DNA from: Desnuesiella massiliensis
GTDB lineage: Bacteria; Bacillota; Clostridia; Clostridiales; Clostridiaceae
Assembly (NCBI RefSeq): GCF_001403615.1
Contig: NZ_LN879455.1
Span: 814,340-878,339 of the forward strand
Reading direction: 5' to 3'
DNA: 64,000 bases
The notes under the pieces are model-generated. The model was given only the letters and a program-made list of their open reading frames with translations. It searched no databases and had not been told where the DNA came from. Below, one piece after another: positions 16,297 to 24,287 of this stretch (its first letter is position 1; every line of letters starts with the position of its first letter). A program made the translations under genes and the position numbers.

Positions 16297-16332
16297 AAAC
16301 TCTCTTGATTTTTATGTCAAGAGAGTTTTATT
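16297..16332 (+). terminator. Terminator of the alcohol dehydrogenase gene
   Basis: Perfect 12-bp stem AAACTCTCTTGA / TCAAGAGAGTTT followed by TATT. The remainder of 16213-16480 is AT-rich and shows no gene. Confidence 0.8.
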
Positions 16333-16484
16333 AAATATATAAAATTTAAACATTTACATATATTAATTTGACAATTTAGAATATTTTTTGTTCGTTTAAT
16401 GTTAAATAATAATCAAAATTTTAAGAAAAATAAAAAAGTATAAAAATTAAATCACTATTAATAATAGGCCAAAACTTTTTAATA

Positions 16485-16512
16485 TTACAACTATGCTTAT
16501 ATGTGTTATAAT
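16485..16512 (+). promoter_or_regulatory. Candidate promoter of nfnAB
   Basis: TTACAA (16485-16490), 16-base spacer, TATAAT (16507-16512), 110 bases before the start codon. Confidence 0.5.
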
Positions 16513-16622
16513 ATTTATGTTTATAGAGCATAAATAGGCGGTTTAAAATAAAATGATAAATAATTTTGTAGAAAATTGCCTATATATTAAAAAAGAACAG
16601 ATTAATACATGGAGGAATGAAA

Positions 16623-17516
16623 ATGTACAGAATAGTAAAAAAATCCTTACTAGCACCAAATATTTATCTCATGGACATAGAGGCGCCAAGAGTGGCTAAG
16701 TCTTGCTATCCTGGTCAATTTGTTATAGTTAAGATGGATGAAAAAGGAGAAAGAATTCCTCTTACCATCTGCGACTATGACAGAGAAAAGGGTACAGTGA
16801 CTATTGTATTCCAAACCCTAGGACAATCCACTAAAGTAATGGCTACTTATGAAGAAGGTGAAGCTTTTGCAGACTTCGTAGGACCACTTGGACAACCTTC
16901 TGAAATGGTGCATGAAGATTTAGAGAGCTTAAAAGCTAAGAAGATAATGTTCATAGCTGGAGGGGTAGGAACAGCTCCAGTATATCCTCAAGTTAAATGG
17001 CTTCATGAAAAAGGCATCAAAGCAGATGTTATAGTAGGAGCTAAAACTAAGGACATAGTTATATTAGAAGAAGAAATGAAAACTGTAGCAGAAAATCTAT
17101 ATATAGCTACAGATGATGGATCTTCTGGCTTTAAAGGCTTAGTTACAGATCAATTAAAGGACTTAGTACAAAATCAAGGAAAGAAATATGATTTAGTGGT
17201 AGCTATAGGACCAATGATAATGATGAAGTTCGTAGCAATGCTTACTAAAGAATTAAATATTCCTACTATAGTAAGCTTAAATCCAATAATGGTGGATGGT
17301 ACTGGTATGTGCGGTGCTTGCAGAGTAACTGTAGGTGGAGAAGTTAAGTTTGCCTGTGTTGATGGCCCAGAGTTTGATGGACACTTAGTAAACTTTGATG
17401 AGGCTATGAGAAGACAAACTATGTATAAATCAGAAGAAGGAAGAAAGGTACTAAAGACAGAAGAAGGAGACACTCACCATCATGGTGGATGTGGCTGCGG
17501 TAGGCATAATGATTAA
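16623..17516 (+). CDS. nfnA: NADH-dependent ferredoxin:NADP+ oxidoreductase, small subunit
   Basis: With NfnB it couples NADH and reduced ferredoxin to NADP+ reduction by flavin-based bifurcation. 298 aa from the ATG at 16623, seven bases after GGAGG; the ATG at 16617 touches the ribosome site. FAD region: PGQFVIVKMDEKGERIPLTI. NAD region: FIAGGVGTAPVYPQVKWL. The [2Fe-2S] ligands lie in GTGMCGACRVTVGGEVKFACVDG, with the fourth ligand position nearby. The C terminus carries an unusual His/Cys-rich tail (HHHGGCGCGRH). Confidence 0.93.
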   Translation: MYRIVKKSLLAPNIYLMDIEAPRVAKSCYPGQFVIVKMDEKGERIPLTICDYDREKGTVTIVFQTLGQSTKVMATYEEGEAFADFVGPLGQPSEMVHEDLESLKAKKIMFIAGGVGTAPVYPQVKWLHEKGIKADVIVGAKTKDIVILEEEMKTVAENLYIATDDGSSGFKGLVTDQLKDLVQNQGKKYDLVVAIGPMIMMKFVAMLTKELNIPTIVSLNPIMVDGTGMCGACRVTVGGEVKFACVDGPEFDGHLVNFDEAMRRQTMYKSEEGRKVLKTEEGDTHHHGGCGCGRHND

Positions 17517-17558
17517 TAATCATTATGTGCGCGAAAGGAATACAAGGAGGGATAAATA

Positions 17559-18941
17559 ATGGATAGAATGAAGAGAACCCCAATAAAAGAACAAGATCCA
17601 AAAGTAAGAGCTAATAATTTTGAAGAAGTATGTTTAGGATATTCCTTAGAGGAAGCAGTTTTGGAAGCATCAAGATGCTTAAATTGCAAAAACCCAAGAT
17701 GTGTTGGGGATTGTCCTGTTTCTATTAACATACCAGAATTTATAGAGCAAGTTAAAAGTGGTAACATAGAAGAAGCAGCAAAGATTATTGCTAAATCTAG
17801 TGCACTGCCAGCAGTTTGTGGAAGAGTCTGTCCACAAGAAAGCCAATGTGAAGGAAAATGTGTCCTTGGCATAAAAGGTGAAGCAGTAGCTATAGGAAAG
17901 CTTGAAAGATTTGTAGCGGACTGGTCAAGAGAAAACAAGGTAGACTTAAGTGAAGTAGAAGAAAATAAGAATAAAAAGGTTGCAGTAATAGGAAGTGGAC
18001 CAGCAGGGCTTACCTGTGCAGGCGACTTAGCCAAAAAAGGCTATAATGTAACTATATTTGAAGCACTACATGAGCCAGGTGGAGTTTTAGTATATGGTAT
18101 TCCGGAGTTCAGGCTTCCAAAGGATACTGTAGTTAAGCATGAAATAGAGAATGTTAAAAAGCTTGGAGTAAAAATTGAAACTAATGTTATAGTGGGAAGA
18201 ACTGTAACTATAGATGAGCTTATGGAGGAAGAAGGCTTTGAGGCAGTATTCATAGGCTCTGGAGCAGGACTTCCAAACTTTATGGGCATACCAGGTGAAA
18301 ATGCTAATGGGGTAGCTTCTGCTAACGAATTCTTAACAAGAAACAACCTTATGAAGGCCTTCAAGGAAGAGTACTCCACTCCTATAAGAGTTGGACAGAA
18401 GGTAGCTGTAGTAGGGGGAGGAAATGTGGCTATGGACGCTGCTAGAACTGCTTTAAGACTAGGAGCAGAGGTTCACATAGTTTATAGAAGATCTGAATCA
18501 GAGCTTCCAGCAAGAGTAGAAGAAGTACATCATGCTAAGGAAGAAGGAGTAATCTTTGACCTTTTAACTAACCCTACAGAAATATTAACCGATGAAAAAG
18601 GCTGGGTTAGCGGAATGAAATGCGTAAGAATGGAGCTTGGAGAGCCTGATGCTTCAGGAAGAAGAAAGCCAGTAGAAGTTCCAAATTCTGAGTTTATCAT
18701 GGATGTGGACACAGTAATCATGTCCTTAGGAACTTCACCAAATCCATTGATTTCATCAACTACAAAGGGTCTAGATATAAATAAGAGAAAATGTATCATT
18801 GCTGAAGAAGAAACAGGTTTAACCTCTAGAGAAAGGGTATATGCTGGAGGAGATGCTGTTACAGGAGCAGCTACAGTTATTTTAGCTATGGGTGCTGGTA
18901 AGAAGGCTGCTAAGGCTATTGATGAGTTCTTAAGTAAATAA
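17559..18941 (+). CDS. nfnB: NADH-dependent ferredoxin:NADP+ oxidoreductase, large subunit
   Basis: Bears the bifurcating FAD and two [4Fe-4S] clusters. The 460-aa protein has an N-terminal Cys-rich domain (CLNCKNPRCVGDCPV and CGRVCPQESQCEGKCVLG). Next comes a GltD-like FAD fold (VIGSGPAGLTCAGDLAKKGYNV) and a second nucleotide fold (VVGGGNVAMDAARTALRLG). It closes with YAGGDAVTGAATVILAMGAGKKAA. Alone it could be called a glutamate synthase small subunit, but the neighbouring nfnA and the absence of gltB settle the call. AAGGAGGG precedes the ATG. Confidence 0.93.
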   Translation: MDRMKRTPIKEQDPKVRANNFEEVCLGYSLEEAVLEASRCLNCKNPRCVGDCPVSINIPEFIEQVKSGNIEEAAKIIAKSSALPAVCGRVCPQESQCEGKCVLGIKGEAVAIGKLERFVADWSRENKVDLSEVEENKNKKVAVIGSGPAGLTCAGDLAKKGYNVTIFEALHEPGGVLVYGIPEFRLPKDTVVKHEIENVKKLGVKIETNVIVGRTVTIDELMEEEGFEAVFIGSGAGLPNFMGIPGENANGVASANEFLTRNNLMKAFKEEYSTPIRVGQKVAVVGGGNVAMDAARTALRLGAEVHIVYRRSESELPARVEEVHHAKEEGVIFDLLTNPTEILTDEKGWVSGMKCVRMELGEPDASGRRKPVEVPNSEFIMDVDTVIMSLGTSPNPLISSTTKGLDINKRKCIIAEEETGLTSRERVYAGGDAVTGAATVILAMGAGKKAAKAIDEFLSK

Positions 18942-18966
18942 AAATTACGAAAAAATATGAATTTAT

Positions 18967-19002
18967 AAAGCGTGGCTAATGATTAGCCGCGCTTTGCTTT
19001 TA
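18967..19002 (+). terminator. Terminator of nfnAB
   Basis: Stem AAAGCGTGGCTAA / TTAGCCGCGCTTT (one G-U pair), short loop, then TGCTTTT. It shares the CTAATGATTAGCCGC core with the terminator at 22941. Confidence 0.75.
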
Positions 19003-19243
19003 TAAAAATATAATCATAGATTTTTCGCAGAGTAGAAAAATTAAATATAATTGTGCATTGTGAATTGTGAACCGTGAATTAAAAAGTCATTTTCGTAGTT
19101 TTCCATTTGATTTATTCTTTGACTTTTGTAGTTTTTTATCAGAGTTAAGGGTCTTGTATATGTATATAATCATTGTTATAATTTAAAAATATAATAAAAT
19201 AATAATTAGTTAATAAATGCTATTATAAGAAAAGGGTGATAAT
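19003..19243. other. Intergenic region with short GTGAATT-type tandem repeats
   Basis: Between 19050 and 19083 there are irregular direct repeats of ATTGTG/GTGAATT type (GTGCATTGTGAATTGTGAA and onward). I see no gene. A TATAAT-like stretch near 19190 may serve the downstream glycosylase gene. Confidence 0.4.
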
Positions 19244-20191
19244 ATGGATTTTAAAAATATAGAGGTTTTTGAGGATAGAGTTGTTATAAAAGAGGCTAAA
19301 AATTTTGAGTTACCTCATGTTTTTGATTGTGGTCAATGTTTTAGATGGGATAGGCAACCGAATGGAAGTTATATAGGTGTAGCTTTTAATAGGGTAATTG
19401 AAGTGGAGAAAAGTGGAGAGGATGTAATTTTACATAATTGTAGTGAAAAAGATTTTTATGATATATGGATTGAGTATTTTGATTTAAACAGAAACTATAA
19501 TGACATAAAGGTTGAGCTAAGTAAGGATGAGCTCTTAGGCAAATCTGTAGATTTTGGCTATGGCATAAGAATATTAAAACAAGATCCTTTTGAAATAACT
19601 CTATCCTTTATTATATCTGCTAACAATAGAATACCTATGATAAAGAGAGTTATAAAAAATATAAGCATGAAGTGGGGAAAGCCTATGGAATATAAAGGTC
19701 AGGTTTACTATAGCTTTCCAAAGATTGAAGTGTTAAAAGAAGTTAGTCAAGAAGATTTAGAAGCTTGTGGTGTAGGTTTTAGAGGAAAGTACATAAAAGA
19801 TACAGTAGATAAAATATATCAATGTAATAAATATATAGAAGAGAACGCTCACGCTGTCCAAGAGGAGAAAGAAATTATTAAATATGATTTAAAGAGCATT
19901 AAGGCATCAAGTGATGATGAATGTCACTGCAGATTACAAGATTTTTCCGGTATTGGGCCAAAGGTAGCGGATTGTATAATGCTTTTTTCCATGCAAAAAT
20001 ATTCTGCTTTTCCGGTGGATGTATGGGTTAAGAGAGCAATGCAGCATTTTTACTTAGCTCCAGATGTTTCCTTAAAAAAGATAAGGGATTTTGGAAGAAA
20101 TAAATTTGGAGAGTTGTCCGGCTTTGCTCAGCAATATTTATTTTATTATGCAAGAGAGAATAATATAAATGTAGAGTCAGAGACAAAATAA
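19244..20191 (+). CDS. ogg: 8-oxoguanine DNA glycosylase/lyase (OGG1 type)
   Basis: Excises 8-oxoguanine from DNA and nicks the strand. The 315-aa protein is the bacterial, mainly clostridial, OGG1-like form: an N-terminal OGG domain (FDCGQCFRWDRQPNGSY near 27) and a helix-hairpin-helix GPD domain with GVGFRGKYIKDTV (lysine nucleophile), LQDFSGIGPKVADCIML (hairpin) and FPVDVWVKRAM (catalytic Asp). There is no zinc or iron-sulfur cluster at the C terminus. Monocistronic with a strong terminator. Confidence 0.93.
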   Translation: MDFKNIEVFEDRVVIKEAKNFELPHVFDCGQCFRWDRQPNGSYIGVAFNRVIEVEKSGEDVILHNCSEKDFYDIWIEYFDLNRNYNDIKVELSKDELLGKSVDFGYGIRILKQDPFEITLSFIISANNRIPMIKRVIKNISMKWGKPMEYKGQVYYSFPKIEVLKEVSQEDLEACGVGFRGKYIKDTVDKIYQCNKYIEENAHAVQEEKEIIKYDLKSIKASSDDECHCRLQDFSGIGPKVADCIMLFSMQKYSAFPVDVWVKRAMQHFYLAPDVSLKKIRDFGRNKFGELSGFAQQYLFYYARENNINVESETK

Positions 20192-20203
20192 TTAATAACA
20201 TCT

Positions 20204-20256
20204 AAGATACTAAAAATCAGGAGAAGATGCTCCAGGGTTTTTAGTATCTTTTTATT
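20204..20256 (+). terminator. Terminator of ogg
   Basis: Stem AAGATACTAAAAA / TTTTTAGTATCTT (13 bp) around a 21-base loop, then TTTATTT. Confidence 0.8.
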
Positions 20257-20344
20257 TAGTAATGAATACTTTTTTAAGCTCATTTATTTAGAAAATTTAA
20301 AATAATTTAATAATTAAAACTTTGTTATGTTTTTAACTTTACTC

Positions 20345-20353
20345 TGTTATAAT
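20345..20353 (+). promoter_or_regulatory. Extended -10 promoter of the hydrogenase gene
   Basis: TGTTATAAT: a TGn extension joined to TATAAT. The -35 region is poor. The transcript leader would be about 115 bases. Confidence 0.5.
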
Positions 20354-20477
20354 AATAATAACTAGTTTTTATCGGACTTTCAGAAACTGTACTACTGTTT
20401 TTAGAAAAAAATAAAATACAATATGAGAGTTTGTATTTAGAATTTCATATTTATAAATTTTAGAGGGGGACAAAAAA

Positions 20478-21968
20478 ATGTTTGTTTTCGAAACTCAATT
20501 AAAAAAATTAAAGCATGAAGTATTAAAGCATGTAGCTGTTTTAGCTAAGGAAGATAGGCTTACTAAAGAGGAACTGGAAAAAGTACCTTATGATATAATA
20601 CAAGGAGATAAACCTCAGTACAGATGCTGTGTTTATAAAGAAAGAGCTATAGTAAATGAAAGAGTAAAATTGGCTGCAGGATATTTGCCAGATGGATTAC
20701 AAAGTGAAGAACTGGTAGATATAAGACCAGAGGAACAGATAATATATGTTATTGAAGCAGCCTGTGATAGATGTCCTATTAATAAGTATACTGTAACAGA
20801 AGCCTGTAGAGGATGTATAGCCCATAAATGTATGGAAGTTTGCCCTGCAAAGGCTGTAACTAAGGTCATGGGCAAGGCTTATATAAATCAAGAGTTATGC
20901 AAAGAATGCGGTATGTGTAAGAAAGTATGTCCCTATAATGCTATATCAGAGGTGCTAAGACCATGTAAGGTGTCTTGCCCAACAGGAGCCTTAGATGTAA
21001 ATACAGAGGACAGAAGGGCTATGATAAAGGAGTCAGATTGTATTAACTGTGGAAGCTGTATGGCGGCATGCCCTTTTGGTGCTATATCAGATAAAAGCTT
21101 AATTGTATCTGTAGCTAGCAGATTATCTAGAGGAAGAAAAATGTATGCAGTGGTAGCGCCAGCTATTGCCGGACAATTTGGAAATAAAGTTACTATGGGA
21201 CAAGTTAAAGAAGCATTTAAGCAGTTAGGTTTTAAGGATATGGTAGAAGCTGCTTGCGGTGCAGATGTGGTTACAGTGCATGAAAGTAAAGAATTTGTTC
21301 ATAGAATGGAAAATGGAGATAAGTACATGACAAACTCCTGTTGTCCAGGATTTTTAAGCTTTATTGAAAAGAAATTTCCAAGTGAGGTAGATAGAATATC
21401 TACTACTGTATCCCCTATGGTAGCTACAGCTAGATATATAAAGAAAAATGATCCAGAAGCTAAGGTGGTATTTGTAGGACCTTGTACTGCTAAAAAGAGT
21501 GAGGCTTTAAGAACAAGTATAAGGGATGCAGTAGATTATGTATTGACCTTTGAAGAGATAGCAGCTTTGATGGATGCCTTTAATATTGACCCGGAAAACT
21601 GTAATGAATCAGTGGTAGAGGATGCTTCAACCTATGGAAGAGGATTCGCGGCAGGAGGAGGACTTACAGCGGCTATAGAAAACTACGTTAAAGAAAGTGG
21701 TACCTCAGTGGATTTCAAGCCAGTGAAGGTAAGTGGTGGTATGGAAATAAAGAGAACAATGACCATGGCTAAAGTAGGAAAGCTTGAAGGAAACTTTATA
21801 GAAGGAATGATGTGCGAAGGTGGATGTATAGGTGGACCAGCCACTGTGCTACCTATATTAAAGTCTAAAGGCTTATTAAATAAATTTAATAACCTTTCAA
21901 CTAAAAAAACAGTACTTTCCAATGAAAAAATAGAAGATTTTCATGAAATAAATTTAGAAAGGCTGTAA
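20478..21968 (+). CDS. Monomeric [FeFe] hydrogenase, group-B-like
   Basis: Uses or releases H2 with ferredoxin electrons; cytoplasmic, 496 aa. Three ferredoxin-like clusters precede the H-cluster domain (CRGCIAHKCMEVCP, CKECGMCKKVCP, CINCGSCMAACP); the first 90 residues have a further Cys set (CDRCPI). H-cluster motifs are variant: NSCCPGF for L1, GPCTAKKSEA for L2 and EGMMCEGGCIGGP for L3, in place of the TSCCPxW, MPCxxKxxE and FxExMACxGGCxxGGG of standard clostridial HydA. These fit, as I recall it, the group B enzymes such as C. pasteurianum CpIII. No maturation genes are nearby. Start follows GAGGGGG. Confidence 0.88.
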   Translation: MFVFETQLKKLKHEVLKHVAVLAKEDRLTKEELEKVPYDIIQGDKPQYRCCVYKERAIVNERVKLAAGYLPDGLQSEELVDIRPEEQIIYVIEAACDRCPINKYTVTEACRGCIAHKCMEVCPAKAVTKVMGKAYINQELCKECGMCKKVCPYNAISEVLRPCKVSCPTGALDVNTEDRRAMIKESDCINCGSCMAACPFGAISDKSLIVSVASRLSRGRKMYAVVAPAIAGQFGNKVTMGQVKEAFKQLGFKDMVEAACGADVVTVHESKEFVHRMENGDKYMTNSCCPGFLSFIEKKFPSEVDRISTTVSPMVATARYIKKNDPEAKVVFVGPCTAKKSEALRTSIRDAVDYVLTFEEIAALMDAFNIDPENCNESVVEDASTYGRGFAAGGGLTAAIENYVKESGTSVDFKPVKVSGGMEIKRTMTMAKVGKLEGNFIEGMMCEGGCIGGPATVLPILKSKGLLNKFNNLSTKKTVLSNEKIEDFHEINLERL

Positions 21969-21993
21969 TATATTTCTTTTAAAATGAAAGAAT

Positions 21994-22034
21994 AAAGAGA
22001 AGTCATTAATTCTGATGATTCTCTTTATTTTTTT
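21994..22034 (+). terminator. Terminator of the hydrogenase gene
   Basis: AAAGAGAA(G)TCAT / ATGATTCTCTTT with one bulge, followed by a run of eight T after one A. Confidence 0.8.
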
Positions 22035-22136
22035 TACATTGTTTTGTTATAATGTTTATAAGAGTACAAATTTTTACAAAGATTATCATCTTTAGATAAA
22101 GATTATTATTTTACGGTGAGAGAGGAATAGTGCTTT

Positions 22137-22838
22137 ATGAAGAGGTTTCTAAAAGAATATAAAGCTCAAATAATTCTTGGTATACTTATATTGTTTTTAA
22201 TGTTTATAGCCTATGAGTATTATTATAAATACTCTGAAATCTTTAAAAATCCTCATAGGATTAAGAAATTTATAATGAGTTACGGCAATTATAGCATCTT
22301 GGCTTTTATAATTCTTCAAATACTCCAGGTTATAGCATTTTTTATACCTGGAGAACTGGTACAAATTGCAGGAGGATATATTTATGGTACTCTTTGGGGA
22401 ACTATAATATCTTTACTGGGGATAACCTTAGGCAGCGCTATGGCTTATTCTATATCTAATAGATTTGGTAAACCCTTTGTTAAAAAGTTAATTTCCCAAA
22501 AGGATACATGGCTCCTTCATAAGCTTGAAGAGCTAAATTCAAAGGGTAGCGAAGGTAATAAGTTGAATAAGGTGATTCTAGTATTATATCTGATTCCTGG
22601 AATACCTAAAGATATTTTAGCGTACATATGTGGTATTTTAGAAATTACCTTTAAAGATTTTATTTTATACTCTACTTTAGGAAGGATACCAGGAATATTC
22701 ATATCTGCTTATTTTGGTGCAAAATTTTCTAAGGATAATATGATAATGCTTATTATAATTGCGGTGGTTATGACTGCGTTATTTCTTGTAGGGGTCTTAA
22801 AAGGGAAGAGTATTATTTCAAAGATTACGCATAAATAA
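22137..22838 (+). CDS. TVP38/TMEM64 (VTT/DedA-superfamily) membrane protein
   Basis: Polytopic membrane protein of 233 aa. The VTT core has IPGELVQIAGGYIYGTLWGTIISLLGITLGSAMAYSISNRFG, a re-entrant Gly-rich loop, and later YLIPGIPKDILAYICGI and GRIPGIFISAYFG. Related proteins act in phospholipid translocation or membrane homeostasis; the substrate here is unknown. About six helices. Start chosen at the ATG after GAGAGAGG. It has its own terminator and no functional partner next to it. Confidence 0.88.
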   Translation: MKRFLKEYKAQIILGILILFLMFIAYEYYYKYSEIFKNPHRIKKFIMSYGNYSILAFIILQILQVIAFFIPGELVQIAGGYIYGTLWGTIISLLGITLGSAMAYSISNRFGKPFVKKLISQKDTWLLHKLEELNSKGSEGNKLNKVILVLYLIPGIPKDILAYICGILEITFKDFILYSTLGRIPGIFISAYFGAKFSKDNMIMLIIIAVVMTALFLVGVLKGKSIISKITHK

Positions 22839-22940
22839 TAATGGACAGGTAACTTTTATTTAATGGCTAACGCAGGATTCGAAGAACTCAATAAAGAAAA
22901 ATTTTTTTCCACTAATGTTACAAAGAATTGTGGAATTAAA

Positions 22941-22975
22941 AACTGCGACTAATGATTAGCCGCAGTTACTTTTAA
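22941..22975. terminator. Terminator between convergent genes
   Basis: Stem AACTGCGACTAA / TTAGCCGCAGTT with one mismatch. It lies between the VTT gene and the convergent DUF1461 gene; T-runs are short on both sides. Confidence 0.6.
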
Positions 22976-23001
22976 AAAATATAAATTGTAGGTTTTATGA
23001 A

Positions 23002-23643
23002 TTAAGAAAATTGCTTCTTAGTTTTCTTGTAACAAATCAATAATATAATTGATAGTATTAATAGCATCACAAGTATTAATACCGCACAGTGAAAGAAAAA
23101 CTCTTGGGGAAGTACTGTTATTATAGGATCCTTCACTGGATCAAAGAGCCAGTAGTCGTTTTTAAAGAATAATTTATGAAAAATAGTAAAGGACTTATCA
23201 AAATCTATGACAAAGGGTAGGGCTAAGGTTATAGGAAGTATTAATAATAAATAGGCTGTAATTTTTAAAAATCCAAATTGTCTCTTTTTAAATAGGTAAA
23301 AACCGGAGGCTAAGCCTAAAACTAAGCATGTCCAAAACAAGTAATTGAATTTAATAAATATAGCCTTTACCTCCTCAAAGTGAATTTTACCTTCTCTAGA
23401 CATAGCGAAGGTATTAAATTTTAACTCAGATTTATTATAGGGATCTAGATAATCTATCAATGTATTATAATCTTTAATTATGGCTGTCTTTTCAAAACCT
23501 GATTCTTGAGAAATCTTTAGGTAATCTATATCAAAATAATATAGTTGTTTAAAATTTAAAGTAAATTTTACTGACAGTGAAATAAGAGTTAGAGCTATTA
23601 GTAACGAACATACAAAACTGAAAAATTTTTTTGACATTAACAT
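23002..23643 (-). CDS. TIGR01906/DUF1461 family membrane protein
   Basis: 213 aa from the ATG at 23643, with GAGG eight bases upstream; a GTG three codons earlier is possible but badly spaced. One helix near the N terminus is followed by an extracytoplasmic segment of about 75 residues (YYFDIDYLKI... YNTLIDYL). There are three further helices and a basic C terminus (YKKTKKQ). This matches the clostridial TIGR01906 family, whose function is unknown. Confidence 0.75.
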   Translation of the reverse strand: MLMSKKFFSFVCSLLIALTLISLSVKFTLNFKQLYYFDIDYLKISQESGFEKTAIIKDYNTLIDYLDPYNKSELKFNTFAMSREGKIHFEEVKAIFIKFNYLFWTCLVLGLASGFYLFKKRQFGFLKITAYLLLILPITLALPFVIDFDKSFTIFHKLFFKNDYWLFDPVKDPIITVLPQEFFFHCAVLILVMLLILSIILLICYKKTKKQFS

Positions 23644-23838
23644 TATAAACACCTCATTTTTAGGGAATAATCATATATGTATTTGTGATTTTAGGTCATA
23701 TAAACTATTATATATGAAAAATTTAAATATAAAAATAGCAATATTTAATAATCAAGAGAAAATATATGTAATATTTAAATATTTAGAGTTATTTCATTTA
23801 AACGGCAAAATTTGAATACTAAAGATAGATGAATAAAT

Positions 23839-23867
23839 TTGAATTTGGTTGAAGCTTTCTTTATTAT
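23839..23867 (+). promoter_or_regulatory. Promoter of groESL
   Basis: TTGAAT (23839-23844), 17-base spacer, TATTAT (23862-23867), ending 10 bp before the CIRCE operator. Confidence 0.6.
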
Positions 23868-23877
23868 AATAATTGTA

Positions 23878-23904
23878 TTAGCACTCAACATTAACGAGTG
23901 CTAA
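23878..23904. promoter_or_regulatory. CIRCE operator (HrcA binding site)
   Basis: TTAGCACTC, nine bases, GAGTGCTAA: a perfect CIRCE element. It places groESL under the heat-shock repressor HrcA, whose gene is not in the window. Confidence 0.97.
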
Positions 23905-23961
23905 TAAAATGATTAAGTGAATAATTAAAAATATATAAAAATACTTTAAGGAGGGGTTTTA

Positions 23962-24246
23962 ATGAGAATTAAGCCACTTGGAGACAGAGTTGTTATTAAA
24001 AGATTAGAAGCTGAGGAAAAAACAAAAAGCGGAATAGTATTGACAGGTACAGCAAAGGAGAAGCCACAAGAAGCTGAGGTTGTAGCAGTAGGACCAGGCG
24101 GATATGTAGATGGAAAAGAAGTTAGAATGGAAGTTAAAGTAGGAGATAAAGTATTATTCTCCAAATATGCTGGAACAGAAGTTAAAATAGACGGAGAAGA
24201 GTATACTATTCTAAAACAAGATGACATATTAGCAATTGTGGAGTAA
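23962..24246 (+). CDS. groES: Co-chaperonin GroES
   Basis: Seven-subunit lid of the GroEL chamber. 94 aa, standard length. It begins MRIKPLGDRVVIKRLEAEEKT and carries the mobile loop KSGIVLTGTAKEKPQEAEV; it ends TILKQDDILAIVE. AAGGAGGG precedes the ATG. It is 41 bp upstream of groEL and under CIRCE control. Confidence 0.98.
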   Translation: MRIKPLGDRVVIKRLEAEEKTKSGIVLTGTAKEKPQEAEVVAVGPGGYVDGKEVRMEVKVGDKVLFSKYAGTEVKIDGEEYTILKQDDILAIVE

Positions 24247-24287
24247 ATTGTATTTAGATTTAGGTAGAAAATAGGAGGGTAAATTAA

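Noticed and set aside
17559..18941. Glutamate synthase small subunit (gltD)
   Set aside because: The fold is shared, but adjacency to nfnA and the absence of a large glutamate synthase subunit favour NfnB.
19051..19083. Short GTGAATT repeats as a regulatory array or integration site
   Set aside because: They are irregular and brief, with no palindromic order or attachment-site features; probably simple-sequence slippage.
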